Assembly: GCF_950295315.1 (NCBI RefSeq)
Contig: NW_026647185.1
Coordinates: 1 to 64,000 of the forward strand
Reading direction: 5' to 3'
DNA length: 64,000 nucleotides
From: Erinaceus europaeus
Taxonomy: Eukaryota > Chordata > Mammalia > Eulipotyphla > Erinaceidae
A program made the position numbers and the translations under genes. The notes under the pieces are model-generated. The model was not told where the DNA came from. It did no database searches and saw only the letters and a list, made by a program, of their open reading frames with translations. The stretch's first letter is position 1; each line of letters begins with the position of its first letter. Positions 1-11,114 of the stretch are shown here, piece by piece.

Positions 1-140
1 CTAACCCTAACCACCCTAACCCTAACCACCCTAACCCTAACCACCCTAACAACCCTAACCCTAACAACCCTAACCCTAACAACCCTAACCCTAACAACCC
101 CAACCCTAACAACCCCAACCCCAACCCCAACCCCAACCCC

Positions 141-192
<52 letters not shown>

Positions 193-360
193 ACCCTACC
201 CCCAACCCCTTAACCCCTTAATCCCAAACCCTAAACCCTAAACCCTACCCCCAACCCCTTAACCCCTTAACCCCTTAACCCCAAATCCTAAACCCTAAAC
301 CCTACCCCCAACCCCTTAACCCCTTAACCCCTTAACCCCAAACCCTAAACCCAACCCCAA
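1..360. repeat. Telomere repeat array with ordered variant repeats
   Basis: The C-rich strand reads 5' to 3' from the first base, as expected for the left end of a chromosome. The array is ordered: 15-base units (CCCTAACCCTAACCA), then 15-base units ending in CAA, then about six CCCCAA repeats (about 107-143), then CCCTAA mixed with CCCTAAA, then composite ~50-60-base units containing ACCCTACCCCCAACCCCTT (near 191, 241 and 299). Canonical vertebrate CCCTAA occurs only in short runs, so this is the proximal variant part of the telomere. Assembly error in the array cannot be excluded. Confidence 0.95.
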
Positions 361-1420
361 CCCTATCTCACATCTATTCTGACTACTCCTTACCTTTTTT
401 TGATGAGGTCTCAAGATTTTCCTACCCCTGATAAGGGGAAGCACCTACCTTTTTAGGACATCAGCTCCTGTTGAAAAATAAGATAAAATTCCCACCCTAA
501 ATGAAAGTGTATTGCAGCTCTCTGTGTGTGTCAGGTGAATCTGTATCTGATTGTGTGTTAAGGGATTCATCCCCTGAAGGGGACCATGCATGATTCTCAG
601 CACTCATTACCAAAAAGTAATGAGGATGGGTGGTAGCTCACTTACATAAATGCTGGCTGCATGTGTAATGAAGTTTGATGCACAGTCCCCAAATAAAGAG
701 GGGATCCGCTTTCTCTAAAACACTATCAGAAAAAGAAAAAATAAACATGGGCTATTGTAAGCAGTGACATTCAGAACTTCAGTTCCATCAATAAACCAAG
801 TGACAAAAATTAGATAACAAATTATGTTACAGAAACTAGGGAGAAAACTGGTAGAGCAGCACTTATGTCTGCTGCCTCATAAAAATATAGAAGAATTTGA
901 ATAAAATGTTAAAGACAAAGGGAAGCAATATCTCTACAGATATCTCTCATCATGATGTAATTTATGTAATGATAGAGATAACATTGGAATCATGTTATTT
1001 GTGAGTTAAAGGATAAAATGGGGCTGAAAATGCAAGCCATGTTTTCATCTCACTAAGGTGAATATCAAAATGCACCCATAGTCCCAATGAATACATTACA
1101 GTTTGAGGATTCAGATTAAAACATTATCATAACAAAAAATTGTTAAAATGAAACAGAAAAATATTTAAAATATACTAAAAAGCTTTAGAGCCAACATTGC
1201 AAACCACAGTACCCTCATATCGAAGCCAATCAACAGAATCTTAATGAAACTATGAGTTAAATATTTCAAAACTATGAAAGAAAATAATGTTAAGTTATGC
1301 AATCTTATAGCCATATCACCTAGCAAGATACAAGAAAAAGGAAGTAGCCTAAAAATACCAATCACAACTACAATTGAAATAGTCATCAAGTCTCCCCAAA
1401 TCAAAACATCTCTACAAATG
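361..1420. repeat. Terminal subtelomeric duplicon, copy 1
   Basis: AT-rich sequence directly inside the telomere. It is collinear with 14,268-15,415: both start near TACTCCTTACC(T)nGATGAGG and both continue through the TGTGTGTG / AGGTGAAT or AGGTGATTA segment. The second copy has a much longer (TG)n tract and scattered indels. The only coding-like signal is the hydrophobic minus-strand frame listed separately. Confidence 0.85.
1165..1404 (-). pseudogene. Possible vomeronasal type-1 receptor (V1R-like) relic, copy 1
   Basis: A 79-codon hydrophobic frame is open on the minus strand and is shared with the duplicate at 15,166-15,390 (both contain PFSCILLGD, LFSFIVLKYLTH and RVLWFA). Order and spacing recall TM1, first loop and TM2 of rodent-type V1Rs: a G-[DH] loop, a basic residue, then Leu-x-His-x4-Leu-Leu-x2-Gly-Phe. 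Downstream on the minus strand the frame meets stops almost at once, and a shared GAF-x-YSP stretch lies in stop-riddled sequence. The sequence shows a conserved hydrophobic frame; the family call is recalled and tentative. It could instead be another membrane-protein relic or chance. Confidence 0.33.
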
Positions 1421-2700
1421 GATTCTGTCAGATTTTCAAGTATGAATTCTCATCCAATGCACTTTTTTAAATGTCTTTCAGAGAAAGAAAGTGTGAAAGC
1501 ACTGTAAAACACCATATCCTAACAAGAACCAAAGTAAGGTAATTATATGTCACCAAAAAAACAAACACAAAGAGTCGAGAAAATCTAGGCATATAAATCC
1601 ATGATAAAACTTGATATAAAGACAATCTTCCAAGAAAATACTAAAATGAAATACACCTCAAATAAGCATGCACAAATAAGTCTATGCAGTGCAATGCATC
1701 AACCAGAAGACAGAGCTCACATTGTTATATCAATTCATACTGAAAAAAACAATTGGCAAGATTCAGCACTCAATGTGAAAAAACTACAACCTTTAGCTCA
1801 AAAGTCTTTATCACCATAACTATTCCACATAGGCCTGGGAGGACTTCAACAGTACGATCAGGCAAGTGCAGCTATCAAAGAAACTAATAGTCATACAAGC
1901 CTACAAAGTAAGTTACAATGAAAAGAATAGATATTAGAAGTCACTGAAAGTTAACTATGCTAAGACATTTTGTTACATAAAGAATCAAGAAACCCTCAAA
2001 AGTCAGAAGAAAATAGGGGGCATCTTATAACAAATTGTAGAATATATACTCTTATTGTGAGAAGCATGAAAATTATGGCAAATGACCTCATTAAAATGCT
2101 GTTCATAGCAGCACAAAATGATGTACATTTACAAACTATGTAAACAAACTGACTTAGTAAACGTAATTCTGCCTTTCGTACAGGGTCATCCTACTCTGTA
2201 ATTCTAGGAACATTCATCCTACAATAGCTGTAGCACAGAATGTTATCAGCTATGACCATGAACTATGAGCTCAGAGATTTGTGGCCACAGACTCAGAATC
2301 TATACAGCCTACTGTGCTAAACATGAATGGATACGCCCCAACATCATATTGATGTGTCACATTTAATTTTATTTTAATTATTTACATGTTTAAGAGCTAG
2401 CCACTACCCCAATTTGGCGTTTTAGTTCATTTATCAAATGTGACACTATATTACTAAACTAAACTATATTACTAAATATATATAATATAATATAAATATA
2501 TATAATAAAATATATATAATAAAAATATATATAATATAATATAAACTATATTACTAAACTATATTACTAAATTTATCTAGTCTAGAATCTATTTTTATAC
2601 CAATAGCAAACAGGGAAGCAAATTTGAAAAACATCAGATAAAGTCAGCTGCTATTTCACTGATCTGAGAGAATAAAGGGATAAGGAAGGATACTTAGAAG
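1420..2700. other. AT-rich subtelomeric sequence without a recognised gene
   Basis: No convincing coding frame. About 1,755-1,880 is repeated at 15,420-15,555, showing that the second copy deleted roughly 330 bases here. From 2,455 to 2,580 it is an imperfect tandem of ATATTACTAAACT and ATATATAATA elements. Confidence 0.6.
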
Positions 2701-2729
2701 TATCTACCCCTTGTGGGTGATTGCCAACC

Positions 2730-3740
2730 ATTGCCAAGAATGGCGCATGGAGACCTCCCCACCTAAGTGGACAGCATCTGCAAGGCCTGGCCTTCGGGGT
2801 CCTGGGATGCAATATGATTTGCAGTTAAAAGAAGCATGCTCCACAAAGGCCACCTCTGGGCTTCAATTAGTGGGCTTCCTTCAGAAGGCCCAGCCAGTTA
2901 ACTGCCCAGGATTTAATAGGTGAGATATTAGGACATGCCTAGAATGCCTGCAAGCAATCTCATTGGCCACTGTCCTTGGACACACACAGGAGGATCAATG
3001 CCGCAAGTCAATGATTGGCCAGTGGTCTTGAGAACCGCCTACCTGATTCTCCCCCACGTGATCACTGGACAGCCTTTGAAAGACTGCAGGTAAGCCATTT
3101 CTGCTCCAATCTGATTGGGCTGGTTCCATAGACAAGCCACCACAACCCCATTTCTAGGCTGCCACTGCTAGGCCACTTTCTGAGGACTGCACTATAATAG
3201 GCCAGTTCTTAAGGTGTGCCCAGTAAGGTCATGGCTCCCTCTGGGGCTCCATCAAAAAGTCCAACCCTAGGTGCTCATTGGAAAGCATCCAGGTGGCCAC
3301 GTCTAAGGCACTTATGCTGGACCCTGATAGAACGGTTTTCAAAGGCACTCCTCCCCAGAGCAGGCAACCTGGCTTTCATTGGTGGGCTGCTCTCTGAGGC
3401 CCACCCATTACAACATTGCCTGTGCTGATAGACCACCTCTTGGGCCACACCCCTGAAGGTCACTGCTCCTGATCTGTTTGGCCAGCAGTCTAGAGGTATG
3501 CTCAAGGGGACGTTAACTCACAGTCATTGGGCAATGACTCTAAGGTCCATCCCAAGGACATTCTGCTGTACACTGACCGGCCTGTTTCTCCAAACACAAC
3601 CCCCACAGATCCTATCTGGTCTCTCATTGATGCACTGTTTTCTGAGGCACCTCCTCTGGACAGTGCCTGTGCTCTGATAGGCCTGGATCTTTGGGCATAC
3701 CCAGAAACCCAGCTGGCACTCCCATTCACCATTGATTCTA
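2730..3740 (+). repeat. ~50-bp-period ATTGG array, cassette 1
   Basis: Diverged tandem repeat. The core [CG]ATTGG or its decayed forms (GATAGG, CACTGG, GACCGG, CATTGA) starts at about 2961, 3013, 3063, 3113 and 3163, and again at 3276, 3325, 3377, 3426, 3476, 3525, 3575, 3624, 3675 and 3729. Nearly every step is 49-52 bases. Between cores the sequence often carries a GGCNNGCCCA-like segment. ATTGG is the reverse complement of the CCAAT box bound by NF-Y. No protein frame persists. Confidence 0.75.
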
Positions 3741-3779
3741 GGGCACTTTGCCTATGCCTGAGTATCACGCTTATTTTGC

Positions 3780-4590
3780 TCTCTTTTGGACAATCAACAG
3801 AATGCAGCTGAGCATGGGAATTCACAAGCTCTCAATGGAGTCTTCCCAGAAAAAGAGAGAAGCACCATCCACTTGGAAAGCCAAATGGGGGAGCACTACA
3901 CACAAGAGGAAATAACAGATGTCATGGGCAGCCTATATGCAGTACGAACCTTAACATCCATGGGGCAAAAGTCTGAGCTCTGCTCATTCTACAAAATCTA
4001 TACACAAAACGATGTGCTTTGCTGCCACCTTGCGGACACATAGCAGAATGCAGCTAAGCTTCCCATGCCACTCTCAATTCAGTCTTCAAAGAAAATTACA
4101 GAAAGCATGGGAATGGGAAGATCTAAGGTGAGGATCACTTTGGAGAAGGATCAGTATCCAGAATGCAATGTGACATACATGCAAAAGCACTTTTGCACAC
4201 TGAACTGGCTTTGGCATGGCACAACCCATGTTTAAGCCAAGTCCCTAAGACAGGCAGGCTTTTGTGCTGGGGGAGTCTTCTCTCAGTTTCTGTCTGCCTC
4301 TCACACTCAAATCTATTCATTGGCACGTGAGAGTAAGTGTGCTGTGCATTGGGTGCAACCGCATGTTTTCATTTATTGATTATAGGATAAACACAGGAAT
4401 TGAGAGGGAAGAGTGAGAAAGTGAGGAATAAGACAAAGAGACATCTGCAGCCCTGCTAAAGCACTCATGATTTCTCCCTGCATGTGGTCATCAGGGACTT
4501 CTACCTGAAACTTAGTGCGCTTCAATGTGTACACATATCCACTTATCTGATTGATAAAAAGGGATAAGGAAGGATACTTAGAAGTAGTAA
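3780..4590 (+). repeat. Cassette 1 downstream half
   Basis: Follows the ATTGG array. It contains two related ~245-bp segments, each beginning near a CTTGTGG-ACAC core followed by CAGAATGCAGCTGAGC. The first core (about 3,780) is decayed; the second is intact at 4,022. The block continues with CAAAAGCACTT and a TCATTGGCACGTGAG segment that recurs at 9,880 and 20,420. Other forward copies are at 9,340-10,180, 16,970-17,560 and 47,550-48,030. Confidence 0.75.
4022..4035 (-). promoter_or_regulatory. CTCF-like site
   Basis: CTGCCACCTTGCGG, the reverse complement of CCGCAAGGTGGCAG. It matches the CTCF core consensus CCASYAGRKGGCRS except for two positions. Motif match by eye only. Confidence 0.45.
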
Positions 4591-4591
4591 T

Positions 4592-4994
4592 AGGCTCTGA
4601 CAGTCCCTGTTCAGGTGCCAGATTCTGGGCTAGATTCTCGGGTGGGAGAGAGATGGCCAGGGACTCACGGCTAAGCGGGGATGCAAGGTTGGCTTTATTC
4701 ATCTACATTTATAGTCTCCAGGAAGACAGTGGTAGGGTGTAAAACAGGATGTGACTAGGAGAGGGGGTGGAGTGAAGAGAGTGCAAACCAGGGGGATTAA
4801 ATGGTGGAAAACAGAGTGTGACTAGGAGAGGGGGGACTGAGTGGAAAAAGAGCTTGACCCAGTAGGGATTAAAACAATTAAAACAATGATCATGTAAATA
4901 GACCACAGAGTTAAGCAATACAAAGGAACCTAACGTGATCATCAAAACAGAGTGTCTTCTAAGCAGAATTGAAAGCATACCACCAAGGCTCTGA
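4592..4994 (-). repeat. ERV LTR plus primer-binding site, flanked by 9-bp direct repeat
   Basis: A 385-bp insertion (4,601-4,985) is absent from the paralogous site near 10,160. The 9-mer AGGCTCTGA lies on both sides (4,592-4,600 and 4,986-4,994). On the minus strand the insert starts TGGTGGTATGC, has ACTATAAATG as a TATA-like box and ATGAATAAAGCC as poly(A) signal, and ends beside an 18-base PBS-like stretch (4,603-4,620, minus) reading TGGCACCTGAACAGGGAC. That is close to the tRNA-Lys3 primer-binding site. The LTR resembles those at 16,263 and 28,151. A solo LTR should not keep a PBS, and 9 bp is long for an integrase duplication. Confidence 0.75.
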
Positions 4995-5036
4995 CTTAAA
5001 AGAATCTCCTTTGTATTCAAAACCAGGCAAAAGACC

Positions 5037-5240
5037 AGTTAGTGGAACACCCAGTTAAGTGCACACACTAAAGTGCACAAAAAGACCTAGTTTGAAGACC
5101 CTGGTCTCCACCTAGCTCAGGAATAGTTATAGGTGGTAAATAGGAATGCAGGAGTTTGTCTCCTTCTCTGTCTCATCCTATACTTTCTAGATCTGTCTTG
5201 ACACAATAAAAATAAATATCCTAAAGACAATAAAGCTTAT
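5037..5240 (+). repeat. Degenerate tRNA-derived SINE, family B
   Basis: Recognisable from GTTAAGTGCACACACTAAAG, AAAGACC, TGAAGACCCTGGTC and CACCTAGC, followed by a pyrimidine-rich stretch and an ACAATAAAAATAAAT tail. Truncated relatives start at about 6,355 and 7,680 inside the 1.3-kb tandem units. Confidence 0.6.
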
Positions 5241-6374
5241 AAACACAATCACTAATATGTGCCTGTGGCTGTAAATAAACTAGTTTAATTTCCAGAATTA
5301 TCAGAGAGCTGAGCAGTATCTGGTCTGTCTTTGTCTCTATCAAATCATAATTATCTAATTTTCTCTACTTAATATAAATTAAACATTACATAAACTTTTC
5401 CTTATAAGACTGGAACTTTAGGGAGTGGGGAACTGGTACACCTGGCTAAGGGCACATAGTATGATGCACTAGATAAAAAGTAGAAAATGCATCTTGGGGG
5501 TTGGGCTGTAGTGAAGAGGGATTAATAGACTCAGCCTAAAGTTCATTTCATAAAATGCCTATGAAGAACTACAGTTTGCTGCCACCTTGTGGGCACACAG
5601 CAGAACACAATTGAGCTCCCATTCGGCTGCTCCCAGGCGGCCATGGGCTGCTCTGAGGACTACCCTTGCAACACTGCCTGTGCTCTGATAGAGGATCTTT
5701 AAAGATCACTGCCCAGATTCTGTGGATAGGGTATGGAGCCTCCCCACCGCAGTGGACAGCATCTCCAAGACCTGGCCTTGAGTGCCCTTGGCTGGACTAT
5801 GATTTGCACTTAGAGGAAGCATGCTCAACAGAAGCCAACTGTGGGCTTCCATTACTGTCCATCCTTCAGAACACCTACCCACAGTTAACGGCCCAGGCTC
5901 TGCTAGGTCAGAGGCTCAGCATATGCCTAGAATGCCTGCCAGAAATCTCACTGGCCAGTGTCCTTGGACACTGGATTTGCCAGTGGTCTTGAGAACTGAA
6001 AACCTGGCCCTCCACGCATGGTCAATGGATCACCTCTTAAAGACCGCCCATATGGCACTTCTGCTCAAATCTGATTGGGATGGATATATAGACAAGTCCC
6101 AACAACCCCATTTCTAGGCTCCCATTGCTAAGTCACTTTCAGAAGACTGTCCTCTAACAGGCCAATTCTTAAGGCATGCCCAGGAAGGTCATCATTCCCT
6201 CTGGGGCTCCACTCACAAGTTCAACCAGTTATTCATTGGACAGCAATGTGGACCACCTCCAAGGCACTTCTGCTAGACCCTGATAGGATAACTTTCAAAG
6301 GCACTCCTCCCCAGAACAGGCAACTGGGCTCTCATTGCTGGGGTAATCAGAGTGAACGCACTACATTTCACAAA
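5084..6374 (+). repeat. 1.3-kb tandem unit 1
   Basis: First of three head-to-tail units. Marker GACCTAG is at 5,084, 6,375 and 7,701 (steps 1,291 and 1,326). The unit holds SINE-B remains, a TTATCAGAGAGCTGAGCAG segment, a CTCF-like site at 5,579 and a partial ATTGG-type array at about 5,930-6,350. Confidence 0.85.
5579..5592 (-). promoter_or_regulatory. CTCF-like site in tandem unit 1
   Basis: CTGCCACCTTGTGG (minus strand CCACAAGGTGGCAG), one mismatch to the CTCF core consensus. Here it precedes the ATTGG array; in the cassettes it follows it. Confidence 0.5.
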
Positions 6375-7700
6375 GACCTAGGTTGAAGACCCTGGTCGCC
6401 ACCTAGCTCAGGAAAAACTATAGATGGTAAATAGGGCTGCAGGAGTTTCTGTCTACTGCTCTGTCTCACCCTATACTTTCTAGATCTGTCTTGACACAAT
6501 AAAAGTAAATATTTTAAAGAGAATAAACTTTATAAACCCAATCACTAACATGTGCCTGAGACTGTAAAGAAACTATTTCAATTTCCAGATTTATCAGAGA
6601 GCTGAGCAGTATCCGGTCTGTCTTTGTCTCTATCATATCATAATTCACTCTCAGATTTGCTCTCCTTAGTATAAATCAATTACTTAAACGTCTCCATATA
6701 AGACTGGAACTTTAGGGAGTGGGGCACTGGTGCACCTGGCTAAGGGCACATAGTGTGATGCACAAAGTAAAAAGTAGAAAATGCATCTTCTTGGGTGTTG
6801 GGCTGTAGTGAAGAGGGTTTAGTAGACACAGCTTAAAGTTCATCTCATATAATGCCTACACAGAACTAGTGTTTCCTGCCACCTTGTGGCCACACAGCAG
6901 AACACAGTTGAGCTCCCATTCAACTGCTCTCAGGCCTACCACGGGCTATGTGAGGACTGCCCTTGCAACACTGCCTGTGCTATGATAGAGGATCTCTAAA
7001 ATCACTGCTCCTATTCTGTGGATGGGGTATGGAGCCTCCCCACCGCAGTGGACAGCATCTCCAAGACCTGGCCTTGAATGCCCTTGGCTGGACTCTGATT
7101 TGCACTTAAAGGAAGCATGCTCAACAAAAGCCACCTCTGGGCTTCCATTCATGGCCATCCTTCAGAACACCTACCCACAGTTAACTGCCCAGGCTCTGCT
7201 AGGTCAGAGGCTCAGCATATGCCTAGAATGCCTGCCAGAAATCTCACTGGCCAGTGTCCTTGAACACGCCCAAGAGGATCAGTGCCAAGGGAGAGTGATT
7301 GGCCAGTGGTCTTGAGAACTGAAAACCTGGCCCTCCATGCATGGTCAATGGACAATCTCTTAAAGACCGCCCATATGGCACTTCTGCTCAAATCTGATTG
7401 GGATGGATATATAGACAAGTCTCAACAACCCCATTTCTAGGCTCCCATTGCTAGGTCACTTTCAGAGGACTGCCCTCTAACAGGCCAATTCTTAAGGCAT
7501 GCCCAGGAAGGTCATCGTTCCCTCTGGGGCTCCACTCACAAGTCCAACCAGTTATTGATTGGACAGCATCAATGTGGCCCACCTCCAAGGCACTTCTGCT
7601 AGACCCTGATAGGATAACTTTCAAAGGCACTCCTCCCCAGAACAGGCAACTGGGCTCTCATTGCTGGGGTAATCAGAGTGAACGCACTACATTGCACAAA
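6375..7700 (+). repeat. 1.3-kb tandem unit 2
   Basis: Closely similar to units 1 and 3 across its length. It keeps an intact GAACACGCCCAAGAGGATCA segment that unit 1 lost (unit 1 is shorter by about 30 bases at that point). Confidence 0.85.
6876..6889 (-). promoter_or_regulatory. CTCF-like site in tandem unit 2
   Basis: Identical 14-mer to the site in unit 1, 1,297 bases downstream of it. Confidence 0.5.
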
Positions 7701-9030
7701 GACCTAGGTTGAAGACCTTGGTCTCCACCTAGCTCAGGAAAAACTATAGGTGGTAAATAGGGCTGCAGGAGTTTCTGTCTACTGCTCTGTCTCACCCTAT
7801 ACTTTCTAGATCTGTCTTGACACAATGAAAATAAATATTTTAAAGAGAATAAACTTTATAAACGCAATCACTAACATGTGCCTGAGACTGTAAAGAAACT
7901 ATTTCAATTTCCAGATTTATCAGAGAGAGCTAAGCAGTATCTGGTCTGCCTTTGTCTCTATCATATCATAATTCTCTCTCAGATTTGCTCTCCTTAATAT
8001 AAATTAAATATTACTTAAACTTCTCCATATAAGACTGGAACTTTAGGGAGTGGGGCACTGGTGCACCTGGCTAAGGGCACATAGTATGATGCACAAAATA
8101 AAAAGTAGAAAATGCATCTTCTTGGGTGTTGGGCTGTAGTGAAGAGAGTTTAGTAGACACAGCTTAAAGTTCATCTCATAAAATGCCTACACAGAACTAC
8201 TGTTTCCTGCCACCTTGTGGCCACACAGCAGAACACAGTTGAGCTCCCAAACGGCTGCTCTCAGGCCAGCTATGGGCTTCTATCTGAGGACTGCCCTTGC
8301 AACACTGCCTGTGCTCTGATAGAGGATCTCTGGAAGATCACTGCTCCTATTCTGTGGATGGGGCATGGATCCCTCCCCACCTCAGTGTACAGCATCTCTA
8401 AGACCTGGCCTTGAGTGTCCTTGGCTGGACTCTGATTTGCACTTAAAGGAAGCATGCTCAACAAAGGCCACCTCTGGGCTCCCATTAGTGAGCTTCCTTC
8501 AGAAGGCCCGCCCACAGTTGACTGTCCAAGATCTGATCAGACAGAGGCTTAGGAAATGCCCAGAATGCCTGCCATCAATATCATTGGCCAGTATCCTTGG
8601 ATACGCCCAAGAGGATCAGTGCCCAGGGTCAGTGATATGCCAGTGGTCTTATTTACTGCCCACCTTACCCTCCCCACATGCTCACTGAACAGACCACCCA
8701 TATGCCACTTCTGCTCAAATCTTATCTAAGTAACCAGCCCAAACTACCCCATTTCTAGACTATCATTCCTAGGTTGCTCTCTGAGGACTGCAAACTAAGA
8801 GCCCAATTTTTAAAGCATGCCTAGGAAGGTCATAACTCCCTCTGGGGTTCAAGCCTCAAGAATTACCCTAGCTGCCCATTGGAGAGCATCCAGGTGGCCC
8901 ACTTAGTAGGCCCTTCTGCTGGACCCTGATAGGACGACTTTCAAAGGCTCTTCCCCAGAGCAGGCAACTCAGCTCTCATTGGCTGCATGCTGAGGCTGAA
9001 CCACACAACACTGCCTGGGCCATACCCCTG
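7701..9030 (+). repeat. 1.3-kb tandem unit 3, running into cassette 2
   Basis: Same order as units 1 and 2 to about 8,680. From there it diverges and continues as the longer ATTGG array of cassette 2. Confidence 0.75.
8207..8220 (-). promoter_or_regulatory. CTCF-like site in tandem unit 3
   Basis: Same 14-mer as in units 1 and 2, 1,331 bases after the unit 2 copy. Confidence 0.5.
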
Positions 9031-9325
9031 AAACTCACTGCATTTCTGCGATTGGGCGGCAGTCTAGAGGTACGCCCACAGGGACATGGACTCATGCTCA
9101 TTGGGCAATGACTCTGTGGTCCATCCCAATGACTGTCTGCTGTACCCTTACTGGCCTGTTTCTGCAAACACAACCTCCACAACTCCTACCTGGGCTCTTA
9201 TTGCTGGACTGTTTTCTGAGGCCCCTCCTCTGGACAGTGCCTGTAATCTGATAGGCCAAGCTATTTGGGCATACCCAGAAACCTAGCTGGCACTACACCT
9301 GGCCATTGGTTCTAGGGCACTTGCC
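8270..9325 (+). repeat. ~50-bp-period ATTGG array, cassette 2
   Basis: Collinear with the array at 2,730-3,740. Cores such as CATTGGCCAGTATCC, CATTGGAGAG, CTCATTGGCTGC, GATTGGGCGG and TCATTGGGCAATG recur at near-50-base steps. No coding frame is conserved between this copy and the others. Confidence 0.7.
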
Positions 9326-9339
9326 CTATGCCTCAGTCT

Positions 9340-10180
9340 CGCACTTGTGGACACTCAGCATAATGCAGCAGAGCATGGGAATTCACAAGCTCTCAATGGA
9401 GTCTTCCCAGAAAGAGAAAGAAACCCCATCCACTTGGAAAGCCAAATGGGGGAGCACTACACATGAAAGGAAATAAAAGAGGTCATGGGGAACCTATGTG
9501 GAATATAAAACTTGACATCCACAGGTCAAAGAACTGGAATTCTCATTCTACAAAATCTACACAAAACTATGATCTTTTCTGCCACCTTGTGGACATAGCA
9601 GAATGCAACTGAGATACACATGCCATTCTCAATGAAGTCTTCACAGGAAATTACACAAAGCCTGGGAAGAGGAAGAGCAAAGGTGAGGATCGCTTTGGAG
9701 AAGGAACCGTATCCAAATGCAATGTGACAAACATACAAAAGCACTTTTGCAGAGAGAACTGGCTTTTGCATGCCACAACCCAGCTTCAACCCCAGTCCCT
9801 AAGACACTGGGGCAGGATTTTGTGCAGGGGGAGTCTTCTTTCTGTTTCTGTCTGCCTGTCTCTCACACTCAAATCTCTTCATTGGCACGTGAGTGTAAGC
9901 GAGCATGGGTGTAACCTCATATTATAATTTATGGATTATTGGATAAACAGATGAATTGAGAGGGAAGAGACAGTGATAAATAAAACAAAGAGACATTTGG
10001 AGCCCTGCTAAAGCACTCATGGAGATTTCTCCTGGCATATGGCCATCAGGGACTTCTGAGACTTTGTGCACTCCAATGTGTAAACGTACCCAATGACCTG
10101 AGATATAGAAAGGGATAATGAAGGATACTTAGAAGTCGTAATAGGCTCTGAAGTAAAAGAATCTCCTTTGTATTCAAAAC
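9340..10180 (+). repeat. Cassette 2 downstream half
   Basis: Collinear with 3,780-4,590: CTTGTGGACACTCAGCA at about 9,345 (flanking GGC lost), intact CTCF-like site at 9,579, then AAAAGCACTTTTGC and TTCATTGGCACGTGAG. It ends in the empty target site of the LTR seen at 4,601 and in the SINE target at 10,176. Confidence 0.75.
9579..9592 (-). promoter_or_regulatory. CTCF-like site, cassette 2
   Basis: CTGCCACCTTGTGG followed by ACATAGCAGAATGCA, the standard flank of the second site of each cassette. Confidence 0.5.
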
Positions 10181-10188
10181 CAGGCAAA

Positions 10189-10459
10189 GGGGAGTCGGGC
10201 TGTAGCGCAGAGGGTTAAGCACAGGTGGCGCTAAGCACAAGGACCTGGGTAGGCATCCTGGTTCGAGGCCTGGCTCCACACCAGCAGGGGGTCGCTTCAC
10301 AAGCGGAGAAGCAGGTCTGCAGGTTTCTGTCTTTCTCTCCCTCTGTCTTCCCCCTCCCCTCTCCATTTCTCTCTGTCCTACCCAACAATGACAACAATAA
10401 TAACTACAATAAAACAAGGGCAACAAAAGGGAATAAATAAAATAAAATAAAATAAAATA
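10189..10459 (+). repeat. SINE family A (Eri-like), full length
   Basis: Head GGGAGTCGGGCTGTAGCGCA, box-B-like GGTTCGAGGCC, pyrimidine-rich middle, CAACAATGACAACAATAATAA, and an (AATAA)n tail. A 13-base target duplication AAAACCAGGCAAA flanks it (10,176-10,188 and 10,460-10,472). The paralogous site near 5,025 lacks the SINE, so insertion postdates that duplication. Confidence 0.9.
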
Positions 10460-10477
10460 AAAACCAGGCAAAAGACC

Positions 10478-10800
10478 AGTTAGTGGTCTACCCGATAAAG
10501 TGCACGTACTACAGTACACAAGAAGGACTAGTTTAAAGACCATGATCTCCACCTACTTCTACACCTACACCTACTTGGTCTACACCTAGGAGTAGTCTCA
10601 AACAGAAACTTACTCATTGTTTCTCATATTAAAATAAATTAAATATTTAATTGTTTTATTATAAGGATGGTACTATAGGCATTGGAGTACAGGTGCACTT
10701 GGTTAAGTGCACATAAGATGATGCACAAGGACCTGTGGATCGATCTAGGTTTGAGTTCCTGCTCAAAGGCAGTGCTGTGGTGTCACTCACTCTGTACCCC
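10478..10800 (+). repeat. SINE-B fragments
   Basis: About 10,478-10,560 matches 5,037-5,120. A second fragment at about 10,672-10,800 has GGTGCACTTGGTTAAGTGCA, ATGATGCACAAGGACC and AGGTTTGAGTTCC. Confidence 0.55.
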
Positions 10801-10834
10801 TTTCTTATCCCACTTACTACAATAAGCTTTTTGG

Positions 10835-11070
10835 GCAGAGTCGGGCAGTAGCAGGTAGTGCGAAGCACAATGACCACTGTAAGCATCCAGGTTTGAGACC
10901 CCAGGTCACTATCTGCAGGTAATCACTTCACAATTGGTGAAGCAGGTCTGCACATGTCTATCTGGACCTTTTTGTGTTCCCCTCCTCAGTCCTATCCAAC
11001 GATGACAATATCAACAACAATTAATAACCTCAACAATAAAAGGCAACAAAATGGAATAAATATTTAAAAT
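10835..11070 (+). repeat. SINE family A, diverged
   Basis: CAGAGTCGGGCAGTAGC head, GCACAATGACC, GTGAAGCAGGTCTGCA, TCCTATCCAACGATGACAA and an ATAAATATTTAAAATAT tail. Confidence 0.75.
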
Positions 11071-11114
11071 ATATATGATTTTATAATATATAATTTTTAA
11101 AATAAATAACATCT

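Noticed and set aside
10046..10552. 168-codon minus-strand frame
   Set aside because: It runs through a SINE read backwards; no protein is implied.
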